64,000 nucleotides of DNA from Setaria digitata (Eukaryota; Nematoda; Chromadorea; Rhabditida; Setariidae), in NCBI GenBank assembly GCA_003640385.1, contig RCAB01000164.1, forward strand, positions 58,322 to 122,321, read 5' to 3'. Position 1 is the first letter of the stretch. Each line of letters starts with the position of its first letter. The position numbers and the translations under genes are program-made. The notes beneath the pieces were generated by a model. That model did no database searches and had not been told where the DNA came from. It worked only from the letters and a program-made list of their open reading frames with translations. Shown piece after piece: positions 53,001 through 64,000 of this stretch.

Positions 53001-56000
53001 GATCGTAAGTTATGCTCCTTTGGTTGATCACTCCTGTACCGTTCTTGTTTTTCGCCACCTTCACCGGTATTTGATTTACCACCAATACGATTCATTGCTA
53101 TAGCCAAAGTTGTATGAGCTTCCCATGAAATGCTACCAAATGACATTGCTCCTAAAAACTTCCAAATCATTTCGCATTAAATGAGTCAATTTAATTTAAA
53201 ATTTGTCTCATAGATCAGTCGTTATACACGCAAAACAAATTATAGTCAAAAGATATTCTAAGGATGATTTATGTATAAGTGATCTGGAAGGCTTTCAATC
53301 AGGCAGCCTTCTAGGGTGATAACTTTTTAAACCGATTTACTTTTATCAATAGATTTGAACAAAAGTTCAGCTAAACTAGGCATAAAAATTAGTTTTTTTT
53401 TTTTACCCGTAACGAATCTTTTGACTATTTCTCCAGCAGATTCCACTTCCGACAGTGGTATTTGCAATTTTTTACTTGTTTTGATTTCCAACTGTCCACG
53501 TAACGTACACATACGTTGAGCAAGATTAGATGCCATCGAATACTCATGGAATGTCTTTGCATCATTCAATTTTGTTGCTTCCTGAAAAAAAATAATTCTA
53601 ATTATCATCATTTGAGAAATTTTTCGATTCGTTTCTTGATTTCGAATAATTTTTCAAATGATAATAATTGGAATTATTTTATCGAAAATATCAATTTTCA
53701 ACACTTCTTCAAGACGATATAAAATCTTATATGAGCGATAAAAACTATGAATTAAACAATTTTACCTGTAACTTTGCAATATTTACTGGTTCATTGATAT
53801 GCCGTTCACCACCATCTCTCCAGTGAAATATTCCAGGGCTGATCAAAGTTTTGCTATCTCCTTAAAATAGTTAATACAATAAAAGAAAAGGTATTTGTAT
53901 TCATTTGCTAAGAATGTTACAATACTTTAATACTCGAGAAAAACAAATTAATGCTTTCCTAGTTCTCACAATTTAATTCATTTAGCAAAAAAAAAACCAT
54001 AATTGTATTCCTTGTCAGAAGCTGTCGGATACGCATTTCGATGTATACGTAATGCTTCAGCTGCAAGAATTTCAAATGTGGCTCCACCTAAACGTGAAAC
54101 AGTATTAGTGAAGCAGCGTTCCACAACTTCTGTAGCCAAGCCAACGGCTTCAAAAATTTGTGCCCCCTGTAATTTTGTAAAATTTGCACTTCAGAATGAA
54201 GAGTTAAATTAACTTTAAAATGTCTGAATTTTATTTTTTCGAAATTTCTTTTTTTCTTATTCATTAAATGAGTCTAACAATAGAATTAATTACCTTATAA
54301 CTATGCAAGGTGCTTATTCCCATTTTTGCCATAACCTTGAAAATGCCACGTTCAATTCCAGCTTTGTATCCTTGGTATACCTGTCATTAAAGGTATTTTA
54401 TTTTGTAAAGACTAACAAAAATAGCTTAGACTGATATTTATCTGAATGTAAATTTGGAAACTTCAAAAAAAAAAAAAAAAAAGAAATATGAAAACAAAGG
54501 CATATTTACCTGCTCATCATTTATATCATTATCAAAGAGGCCCATATTGCGTAGACGGTGGCACGTTTCGTATACTAAGTACGGACAAATTGCATCTGCT
54601 CCATAGCCAAGCAAAACGCAAAAATCATGAACTACTTTAACTTGACCTGATTCAACGATCAAAGCTACCTTAAATTTACTGATCGCTGAGGTGATTAGCA
54701 GTTGAATTAAATGCTGAATAATTTGGATGAACTAGCTCACTCATGAATAATTATACATTTTTAACAGTGCGCTTATCAGTGATTGTTACCAGTAAATAGT
54801 AATCATAATCAGAGTAATAATTAACAAAAACTAACGAGTTACCTTCATGCGCAATTGTTGTTTTAGCATGCACTGATGAACGGCACCAAGTGCTAAAAGA
54901 GGACTGATCGCAACCAATTGTCGACATACTTTCCGATCAGAAAGTACTATCATTTGATAACCATCAAGTGCAGCTGCACATGCTTCACTGCAGATCCGAT
55001 CAAGAGCTGGCAATAATCCCTGCATTTCATTTTAATCTAAACTGCTCTGTTAGCACTGAAGCTATTTTATTAATTTCCGGAAGTCTCGGTATTAATCTTT
55101 TTGCTATGCTTTCTATACGAAAGTATAACAAAGTTTGATGTTTAATTTTATAACTTCTGGAAATTTCCCTAAATATTAATTTCATTTAATTTCAAAGTAT
55201 CATCATAGATATTCCACCTCCAATCTATCGTAAACAATGCATTTTCATTAATAGTTAAAGTAAAATTGTTCTTCCCACTTGTTCGTGTTTTGAATTAAAT
55301 TAAAGCTGTTCTTTTAGAATCTAATTTCAGGAATTTGTCATTATCCGCGAGATAATCACTGAAATAGTTTCCAATACAGATAGCTAAGGAGTTTTTATCA
55401 GCACCTGTGATGGTGATTTGCAATGAGAAACACTGAAACCTTTGAATCATGTTCTGTAGGATAAACAATATCGATCACTTTTGTTCGCCACCCTTTATAA
55501 GTTGTACGTTTCAAAACCTGTAGAAATGGAAAATTTTCAATTTCATAAATTTTCATTAAATTAAAGGCTTCGAAACTAGCTTAGCTAATTTATCTGTATC
55601 GTGCTATGAATAAAATTTTATTAAAACCGAAGAGGGATTTGTTTACATCAGTACTTCTAGACTGAAAGATAATTTATGATTATTTATACTTCTAAATCAA
55701 CAAGCGATAGAACTGGTTGCTCCAGAATCAATCGTTCTTCCAGTTCTTCCATTGGTTCTAACAAATTCGATTCCGGTCCTACAGGACATCTTAGTGACAT
55801 AACGATTTGCTCCCGAAATGGATCAATTGGTGGATTCGTTACCTAATGGTATATTTTTATTTTATATCATAAATGATGGGAATTAAAAGTTTGTCATCAT
55901 CACTCAATAGTGATACGCTGGAAAATTGATAGTTTAGACTTCAAAAACAGTAAATATAATAATATTTTCTATTTCCCAGACACTTTGATTTGTTTTCATG

Positions 56001-57254
56001 AAATCGAACATTGATCTGTAGTCAGAGATTAAATAATGTTTCATCAATCAGTTTATATTTCAGTGGTGATAAGATCTGATAAATGTTATTTATCATTACT
56101 AACTAGTGAATAGCAGTGTAGATAATCTTATACCTGTGCAAAAAGTTGTTGAAAATATGAAAAGATTTGTGGACTATAGTCGGAAAGACATGCTAAAGCT
56201 GCATCATTTCCCATGGAACCCAAAGCTTCCTTTCTGAAAAGATAGTAAATTCATTTGACCCAAAATTCGAATAAAAAATATTAGCAAGAACAGTAATTGA
56301 GAATCAGAGGGATTAGCGAACTTTTATAATATCTGACTGAAGTGTTTGTTAATCTCAGGTAGATTTTATTAGAAATAAAACTAAAGCTTATTTTTGCTAA
56401 AAGTGACTTGAAACTAAAGTCATCATGTCCAGTAAATTTATTATCTACTTATATTTCTTTAATAATTAAATGAAACTAATTTACTGACGTTTATTAAGCG
56501 TAATTTCTTCATACTATGAATCTTTCAAAGTTGATCCCATCCAGTTAATTGTGCTTTATTAGGCTGATTTTACTTTTCTATGATCATCGGTGCAATAAGC
56601 ATAGCGAATGAATCTGGAGTATATGAAAATGCCATCAGACGTCGATCTTCATCCAGATGAAAATCTTTATGACGTTTTTTTGATGTCCGGTGATCCGTAT
56701 TTCCTCTGAATCTTTCCTCATTCCACTGCAACTCCAACTCGCGTTTTATCAAATACTCGTTGGTTATAGCCCCGTGCGATAACTGGAATTCTTTTTATCA
56801 GTCTTTGAAATTTCACAAATAGATTCTCATTTCAATTCATAGGATAGATTTATGCAAAGAAGCAGAATCAGTTTTCTTAATTTGCTTTGCTCCATTCTTA
56901 TGGTTTTGCGTCATACTCTGAATTTGGCATCTTCATAATAAAAGGAAGCACCAAAACTGACATAATTAGTGTTGGTTGAATTAGTTAATATTAGTGATAT
57001 CATTTACTAGGCATAATTATCCTATTTGATACTCGAATTGCAGCCGTTTTTAACCGCATTTCAATTTGAAGAAATTAATTAGTGCAACATTTATTTACCA
57101 CATCGTTTCTACGAAGTTGGTCGAGATATATTCGAGTTGAACTGAGTTTTTTATGCGGTCGTGAAAGAGCTATGCGTAATTTTAAATCGCTATCTTCCTC
57201 AATTTTCTTTTCTACCGTATCTACTAGCAACATGCGACCGGATCGTAATCTATC
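44005..57254 (-). CDS. Glutamate synthase (NADH-GOGAT type), N-terminal amidotransferase region not found
   Basis: 35 exons, all in frame: 57254-57099, 56782-56574, 56233-56134, 55842-55690, 55517-55440, 55019-54843, 54668-54510, 54380-54294, 54166-53998, 53860-53766, 53581-53407, 53151-52988, 52877-52504, 52266-52142, 51856-51723, 51626-51510, 51315-51172, 50740-50591, 50510-50361, 49987-49882, 49766-49577, 49352-49178, 48852-48754, 48307-48206, 47397-47165, 46975-46853, 46793-46616, 46392-46236, 46053-45969, 45720-45588, 45360-45130, 44996-44829, 44725-44546, 44414-44247, 44079-44005; 1772 residues plus stop. The enzyme makes two glutamates from glutamine and 2-oxoglutarate. Seen: central domain ([20 protein letters not shown]), FMN/synthase domain ([34 protein letters not shown]), 3Fe-4S cysteines at about 767/773/778 in [15 protein letters not shown], glucan-like C-terminal domain ([33 protein letters not shown]), an acidic linker, then the reductase part: [22 protein letters not shown] motif GSGPAG, nucleotide motif [24 protein letters not shown]. 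Family proteins are about 2,150 residues; the roughly 400-residue amidotransferase start is absent. The first exon follows a good acceptor and has conserved [12 protein letters not shown], so upstream coding is expected. Confidence 0.93.
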
Positions 57255-60200
57255 CTGAAATAAGACCAAAAGTAGTAGTATCTGATGAAATTAGAAAACA
57301 TTTATATTTTAACTGACTAAAAAATTTCAGGAATTTTGAAGACTTCTTGATAATAGAACTTCAAATCAGTTTATTATTTCAAGTCAGTATATTATTAAAT
57401 TTCAAGTTCGTTTAAATCTTAAAACAGATTATTCGAATTATTTAGGGAATTCAAAATAAATAAATAATAAATCAAGTAGGAAACGTGAATTTGAAATATT
57501 TTATAGAATTTGTTTGCGTAAGTATTAGCTCCCTACCATCAGCTGGTTTAGAATCATATTTCTAACAATGGTAGCGATAAAGTATATTGAGAAATAATGT
57601 GCTAGACTTAATGGTATCTACAATTATTTTAAAAGAGGAATAAAAATTAGAAGTGTAATATCAAGCCTATTACTGATAATCAATAATTATATGACTGTTG
57701 AGATTTTTTTTTTTTTGAAATTTTGACTGCTAAGTCAATTTTAATGAACTTTTTGATCAATTCATTTCCTGCTTCCTTCAACTTTTTCTGATTATTAATT
57801 TAAATTTTACAAAATTCACTGAATGATGCAGCGATATATTTTTAATTTGACATAATAATAATTATTATTATCAATTTATTTTATTTATCTCAAACATCTG
57901 TCAGTGAAAATGGATACTTCAAGAAAGAAATGTGAGTGCACACATTACTCTTCAATTTCTTTAAAGATTTTGTTGTTCTTAAAATGTAATTACTTGGAAT
58001 TTGCACTCACACCTAAAATGGAATCCAAAAATTGAGTGAGAAAAATTACAAGCACTGTGTTGAGTAGATTGAATGAATTTTTTAAATCATTTAGTAATAC
58101 TAGAAGTAACAGGTCTGTTTTTCGTTTAACTGAACTTTTCTGGTGACATAATCTGCGATGTTTCCACTCAGCTGATTTATAACATGCATTTTCTGCATGA
58201 GGCTCAAATCGAATTTCATGGATCATTTTCATTTCATCATAAAAAATGCTGTAAAACTCCTAATTCAGTAGATTATGAATTCTGAAAATTGAAACGAGCT
58301 AATTTAGTGTCATTTATTTAACTCATGCGTAAAATTTAGTTATACTTCTAGTCTGGGCTAAATTCACTGCGGCATCCATTTTTTATCAGTTTAGAATTTC
58401 GAAACTTATTGCACTTAAACTTAAGTCTGGAAGCAGCAAAAGTGTGAAATTCCAAATTAAATAATTTGGAGGTCTATCTGGTCGTCTATTCAATTTCAGA
58501 GACTTCCCGATCATAGCATATTTGTTGTTTAGAGATCAGATCTGAGGAACATCACAGGAGAAACTCAAATATTTTTATCATCATTTTGTAACTGAAGTTG
58601 AAAAAAGATTACTTTGGTTTGTGCTAGGGTTTTTTTTTTTTTTTCCGATTCACAATTTCCTTCCATGATTTCCTAACATTTTTTCTTTTACTATTTTGGA
58701 ACATTTTTCCACGAAAATTAAACAAGCCAAGAAAGCTTACTGATAACTAGAAAACAAAAACTGCCGCAAAAATAAATTAATTTTGACTCATTAATCTCAA
58801 ATCACTAAATAATTGCACTTTAAATAATTGCTTTTTAAAGAAAACTATAACCATTTCAAATAGAAAACGAATCAGTCTACAATTCTTCGCACAGAATAAT
58901 CAGCTGTTCGAAATTTTATTCTTTTCTGTTTAACACAGTGGGAAAAAAAAAAACAGAAAGAGCGAAATTTGAGAAAAAGATTAGGTTATGTTTAGGAAAT
59001 GGAAATTATTATCATATTATTTATATATTTATATACTTAGTTATTGCTATTTATTATTATTATTTCTTATTTATTACTATTTATTATTATTTCTTATTTA
59101 TTTATATACTTAGTTATTACTATTTATTATTATTATTACTATTTTATTATTATTATTATTTTTATTATTATTTTTATTATTATTTTTATTATTATTTTTA
59201 TTATTATTATTTTTATTATTATTAATTATTTTTTATTATTTTTATGAGATTTGCAGAATGAAATCTTTAATTTTGATCCTGTTGAAACATAAGCTACAAT
59301 TTGGTTTTTGTTTGTTCAGACCATTAAAGTGTTTATGCTCAAAGACAAATAATTTTGCCATTTTAGCACCTTTTTCTTTGTTCCTTTTTTAAGATTCAAT
59401 AGAGAAAACTAGAAAATAAACATGCAATGCAATTTAGGATAAAAAAAATTAGGACAAAGAGCACAAACTACGGCTATTAATTATTTATTTAAACTATAAT
59501 CAGAGATAGCCAGAAGCGCTTTAGAATCAAAAACATCTAAAAATCGAATTACTTAATGGGACACTGTTGAATTCAAAAGAAAAAGTTTAACACAAAGCAA
59601 CAGTAACTTGTTCTGTTGCAAAATTGTAGTATGTATTGTCATCATCTTATCATAATTATCAAAAATTTAAAGAAAAATGAAATCAAAATTTTAGCTTTCT
59701 GCTTCCGCTTTTTATTCTTACTTTAGTGATATTTTATATTTCACCTCCTTCTCTGGTTAGTAACATTTTATCCAGAGTGAGTGTCCGGTACTTTTATGCA
59801 TTAGGATTTGCATAAAAGTTAGAAGTGAGAGAACTCCAGTCTAATCAAAAAGCAAAAGAATAATAGCAATTACTGAATGCTGAATTGTCGGTTAAGTTTA
59901 TATCTTACTTCTGTGGACTGTAGCCTTCCTTCTTTCTCGTACATTTCCAATTATTCCTCTAGCTTAGATGCAAGATTATAAAAGAACAACGTATTACAAA
60001 GTGTTTTAGACTTAATGGAATTAGAATGATCAATTAGGTGATTCTCGAGGAAAATATTTGTAACATTGCTACTGTAATAGTGTACCATGACATATAAAAC
60101 ACTGCATTCATTGATTCATTAAAACTTCATCATTGCATTCATTGTAACGTGATTTTAATCCATCACTTAGCTAGTTTCCTGCATGAGAAATGTTAGCAAA

Positions 60201-61373
60201 TTATGTCGTGGAATCTATGTTTTATTGAATATGTAATGATTTTGAACATATTGAGTGATGCGATGGCCGAATTTATTGTTCAAGGTCTGATAAAATTATC
60301 AGTCTATTTGCTAAGTAGGGGGGAAAGATTTTCGAATTATATATGTGCAGATCTTGAATTATCCAAAATTAGCTCCTAAGGAAATTTGCATTTTCTAATT
60401 TTCATGAATTTTTTCTTTCTTTGTAAGCAAAATAAATCAAAATTAATTCCTAAACACCGTTATTCAAAAGAACTTTTTCTTTTATTGATTTAAAAGGAAA
60501 GGAAAAAGAAAAAAAAAGAAAACTTTTCGAAGTACCATCAACATTTTACTTCTATCAAAAGTTTATTTGTTAGGAAATTCTTGATGGATTAGCTTTTACA
60601 TCAAGTGAGGAAAAAAGTGCATGGAGGGTTTTGCTGAATGTTTAAGGTCATGAGGTGCGTGTAGTAAAAGGAAAAAACAATCGCTGACTAGAAACAGGGA
60701 AGTTAGTAATTGATTGTCGCAATTAATTAAATTAGTCATCACTGATTAATTAATTACTGCAAAATTTAAAGTAGCGATTACTGGCAAAATAATGATAATT
60801 ATTACAAAACTGAATAACATTGGAAGATGAGAAGGTGCAGATGAGATATGAATTACGTGTTATTGTTTCTAGTCCTTTGAAGAACTAAATTAAAATTTGC
60901 TGCGAAAAAAAAAAAAAAAAATAGAAAATATTTCGTTACTACTATTTTCATGCTATAAAGCCGTTCAGTATCACATAACTAATGACTATAATACTGAAAC
61001 TGATATTGACTATAGTATCAATTTCGAAGCATGACAATGAAGTCTTTTGAATTTGTTTAACTTGCATTTTAGGCAAGCAAATTAATGATGGTATTATGAA
61101 GCATCAAATAATAACTCATATCAACAAAATGTCATAAGTCGAACTTGATATATGTCTAGCGCAAATCAGAACAGTGTACTAAATGAGTTTTGTTTCCTAA
61201 CAGGATAAAATTTCGATTTATTTATTAGCTCGTTTGCTTATACGTGTAAATGACGTGTGCTTTTAGGAATTTTTACGTAGAGGCTTAAATTATATCGGAT
61301 TTGCATTTATGTAATGTATAAGGCAAATATTTATTTGACAAGCTTAGATGATGCCCTGAATAAATTGCAAGCA
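57255..61373. other. Region upstream of glutamate synthase; no amidotransferase exons seen
   Basis: Scanned on the minus strand for the missing N-terminal exons; no stretch with the expected motifs or coding-like composition was found. It contains an ATT-rich microsatellite at about 59005-59245 and ordinary AT-rich sequence. A minus-strand open frame at 57990-58232 has no family resemblance. The right end is the 5' flank of the neuropeptide gene. Confidence 0.5.
59005..59245. repeat. (ATT)n / TTATTT-rich microsatellite
   Basis: Tandem ATT units broken by TTT and by TTATATACTTAG interruptions; the unit ATTTATTATTATTTCTTATT recurs. The overlapping open frames encode only Tyr/Ile/Phe repeats and are not genes. 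Confidence 0.85.
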
Positions 61374-61381
61374 TATATAAA
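61374..61381 (+). promoter_or_regulatory. Candidate TATA box of the neuropeptide gene
   Basis: TATATAAA followed by CGCG lies 119 bases before the ATG at 61500. Between them is a pyrimidine-rich, less AT-rich leader. Position fits a core promoter; function is inferred. Confidence 0.45.
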
Positions 61382-61499
61382 CGCGTTAAAAAATGAGGCC
61401 CATATTTGGATCAAACACGCCTTGGCTGCTTGGCTAGTTCTGCTTTGAACTCTCATTCTTATCTACCTTCTTCAGCTCACCTCGTCCCGTCCTTCGAAA

Positions 61500-62561
61500 A
61501 TGCATCCATTTACTTTCATAATTACTCTATTCTTCACTGTTAATGCCTATTATATGCAAGCTTGTGCTTCAACTTCAGGTAAAAAAATACATTACCTATG
61601 CTGGATATTACATTCTATTAAATGTTATTCTTAAATTTAAAAATGCCATTTATTCAAATGAGCAATAAAACTAAGATAATTCTAGCCAATGAAATTACAG
61701 TCCATAAATGAAGAATATCAAAATTAGATAAAAATTTCTTTTCTACCAAATTTTTTTTCTCCTCATAGAAATAAATGGCTTAAATTTGCTAGCAATAATT
61801 TGAACCTAAAATTTTTCAGACAATATTCTACTGCAAATATACTTCTTAAAAAATAAAAGTATATTTATTTTCTATTAAAAGTTTCTCGCCTATCTTAAAA
61901 AGTAAAAGAAAATGAAATAAAATTTTTCAGATAAAAAAAAAAAAAAAATCAGAAAAGTAGGTTATGTAGTCTTACAATGCTTAGTATCTTTCTTTTTTTT
62001 TTTTTCTATTTTTTTGTCTCTGTTTAGCCAAAGAAACTTTGAAGAAATCAAATTTATCCAAAAAGCGATCAGCTCCTCTCTGCAATCCAATCTTACATAC
62101 CATAAGTTTCGCCAAACCGTAACGGACCGATAAATTTCACCTTTTTACGAAACAAATTTCAACAAGAATTTCGTTGCGTTAGAAAGGAAAAGAATTGCTG
62201 CTAAAACTTGCTAAATACAATAAAGTTCACTTAAAGTACGAGTAATGAAATTTTTACAGATGGAACCGACTGTAATGATGATATTTGTTTGCATGAAAAA
62301 CGAGCAGATGATGATAGTAAAGCAATTCGCTTTATACGATCACATCTTGGTACCATGCGATTTGGTAAACGTATTGCGTCACAATTTGGTACCATGCGTT
62401 TTGGTAAGCGAACCGTTATGGAAAATTTCTTGCGTCAACCATTCATAAGCTATCGGAATGATGAAAGCAATTCCATTGATAACAGTTATGGTAAAGCATC
62501 CTATTTTGATCCGTACAAAAGACGTTATAATCTATTTGCTACTATGAAATATGGGAAATGA
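61500..62561 (+). CDS. flp-3: FMRFamide-like neuropeptide precursor, FLP-3-like
   Basis: Two exons, 61500-61578 and 62260-62561, joined in phase 1; 126 residues. Exon 1 encodes a signal peptide (MHPFTFIITLFFTVNAYYMQ). Exon 2 encodes a spacer with two cysteines ending HEKR. Two RFamide peptides follow, released at KR sites and amidated at the Gly: one ending SHLGTMRFGKR and IASQFGTMRFGKR. A long spacer (TVMENFLRQPFISYRNDESN) comes next, then KRR and a last peptide YNLFATMKYGK at the stop. The repeated (L/F)GTMRFG ending is characteristic of nematode flp-3; peptides are secreted from neurons and act on G-protein-coupled receptors. There are only two classic copies, fewer than in C. elegans flp-3, and the last peptide ends Lys-Tyr-Gly instead of Arg-Phe-Gly. 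The exon-1/exon-2 join is inferred from phase and acceptor quality. A separate possible last exon sits inside the intron. Confidence 0.85.
62028..62122 (+). other. Candidate alternative last exon of the neuropeptide gene
   Basis: A pyrimidine-rich acceptor (GTCTCTGTTTAG) precedes an exon that joins exon 1 in the same phase. It adds AKETLKKSNLSKKR and then SAPLCNPILHTISFAKP before a stop. The KKR would be a processing site. A poly(A) signal AATAAA follows at 62219-62224, before the RFamide exon. Splicing from here into the RFamide exon would break the frame, so it would act as an alternative end. This is a hypothesis from sequence alone. Confidence 0.35.
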
Positions 62562-63233
62562 TGATTTTAATATGAATACGATCGGAAATTCTATCATTTC
62601 CTATGATTTCTATAAATTCAGCATGTGCAGTGAAGCCAGAAATGTTGATTTTCATTATAGTTAATTATCGCGATAAAAATACTTCATTTGTTGACAAATT
62701 AATTGATATACACCACAAAATTAGAAATAATAGGCTATATGATGCACTAAATATTGCTGTTATACTGCGTGCTCTTATCAAAATTTATTAATTCAAACAG
62801 TCCTAGCATACCTCTCATTTTCATTCTTTTTTTTTTCACAAACAAGTTTGTGAAATCATTTGAGAAATGAAGTAGTGAGCTTACCCGAGAGACGAGAAGT
62901 AGTCAGAAAAATGTTATCCTCAGAGAAAGCTTTAATTATTTATTTATAGCCTTAATGAATGAAATTGTGTTCAATCTCACCTTGGACCTCGTTATGCTTT
63001 TTCTACACCTTAATAGATTTAACTTGGTATTACAGCTTTTCGTCAATTTTTTTTTTTCTTTTTTTTACAAAGATATTTTTGGTAAGTCCATTTTTCAAGC
63101 CTCATTTCATCTTATTTGACTTATTTAATGGGAGAATTTAAATGACATAAGTTGGTTCGAGTTAATCTAATAAAAACGCTTGATTTGATTTATCTGAAGG
63201 CTGCATCAAAAATAATAAATAATTTAGCCATAC
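62562..63233. other. Region downstream of the neuropeptide gene
   Basis: AT-rich. It should hold the neuropeptide 3' untranslated region, but I see no strong poly(A) signal close to the stop. An open frame at 62603-62791 has no recognisable motif and is not called. Confidence 0.45.
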
Positions 63234-63346
63234 TCATCTCTCTGCATCAGCGAGAGTTACACCCGAAACTATTTCATATCCAGAAATTTTACTAGGATTA
63301 TTATCAAATTTACGATCATATATCAGGATAACTTTCAATTCTCCTT
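63234..63346 (-). CDS. Possible terminal exon of an unidentified minus-strand gene
   Basis: A good acceptor (TTTCTGTATAG on the minus strand) opens the only frame without an early stop, which encodes 36 residues including ELKVILIYDRKFD, ISGYEIVSGVTLADAER and ends at a stop. The sequence looks protein-like. A GT inside it could instead be a donor, making it an internal exon. Upstream exons would lie beyond the window. No family recognised. Confidence 0.35.
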
Positions 63347-64000
63347 CTATACAGAAAAAAAAAAAAAGAAAAAAAAAGGAAGAAAAACATTTTGACTGTT
63401 TTTCAAATCTCTTATCTTTTTTTGCACTACTTTTTAAAACGAAATTAATTAATTTTTTTTGCAATTGTTTACTTTATAACCATATTTTTCTTTTTTTTTT
63501 GGTTTCGCCACCCACTCTGAAATTAGCTTCACTGTTTTCCGAAAAAAAAAAAAAACAAGAAAATCTCAAATTCGAAACTTTTCTTTTATATGTAATATTC
63601 AAAATGTGTAGCTCAAATGTATAGTAAGCATTTGTTTTATAAATGTTTTAGTACTTTATACGGCAGTATTTGTGACTTTTAATTAGCACTCTGAACTTTA
63701 CATAAAATGGAATTTACTGCTTCTGTTTGATTTCTTTAATTAACAACAATGGCAAAAATGAAGGCAACCTTAATTCTAAGTTTTTCTTTAAAATGTTATT
63801 GCCATTAGTATAAAAGTTATTTTTGAATGAGCAAAACAACCGTTTAATTATCATAAGTTTTCATTATAGTGAATTTCAAATTACTGCTCATTACTTATTA
63901 ATATTACCATTATTAGAACTTCAACATGTCATACATATATTCCTTTTTAACTCACTGTAAAATGCGGACCTCATTAAGAAAACTTTCATTCTTATCACAA
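63347..64000. other. AT-rich right end of the window
   Basis: Poly-A/T tracts and no recognisable exon. It may be intron of the unidentified minus-strand gene. Confidence 0.4.

Noticed and set aside
57990..58232. Minus-strand open frame as the missing glutamate synthase N terminus
   Set aside because: Its sequence shares none of the amidotransferase motifs, and no splice pattern connects it to the exon at 57254.
58938..59247. Tyr/Ile/Phe-rich open frames
   Set aside because: They are translations of the ATT microsatellite.

Overview
The window reads as nuclear DNA of a parasitic nematode, most likely filarial. It is very AT-rich and full of poly-T and poly-A runs. Genes are cut into many small exons separated by introns of about 100 to 2,000 bases. 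Several families are nematode-specific or typical: warthog and ground-like hedgehog-related proteins, an FMRFamide-like neuropeptide precursor, and a nematode-style glutamate synthase. The species cannot be named from the sequence. All spliced models were built by hand from reading frame, splice consensus and family resemblance; each joins in frame, but none has transcript support.

Plus strand, left part: a four-exon warthog (Wart-domain) gene at 1692-2884; a two-exon ground-like gene at 5855-8087; nap-1 at 9931-12511; an armadillo-like protein at 12995-15770; an RS/RRM/Gly-Tyr-rich RNA-binding protein at 16447-19203. The last three lie head to tail with gaps of about 0.5 and 0.7 kb. A 12.6 kb stretch without a convincing gene follows (19204-31809), then a PINCH-type protein with five LIM domains at 31810-34608.

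Minus strand, right part: ubxn-6 (38562-41433) and a 35-exon glutamate synthase (44005-57254) holding the FMN/3Fe-4S synthase part and the FAD/NAD(P)H reductase part. No glutamine-amidotransferase domain is visible upstream of its first recognisable exon. On the plus strand at 61500-62561 lies a FLP-3-like neuropeptide gene, with a possible alternative last exon that would swap the RFamide cargo for an unrelated peptide. A possible terminal exon of another minus-strand gene is at 63234-63346.

The assembly carries visible scars: three single-N positions, two of them between near-identical flanking copies, and a pure 264-base T run. The most interesting biological points are the pair of hedgehog-related genes, the missing amidotransferase half of glutamate synthase, and the possible cargo switch in the neuropeptide gene.
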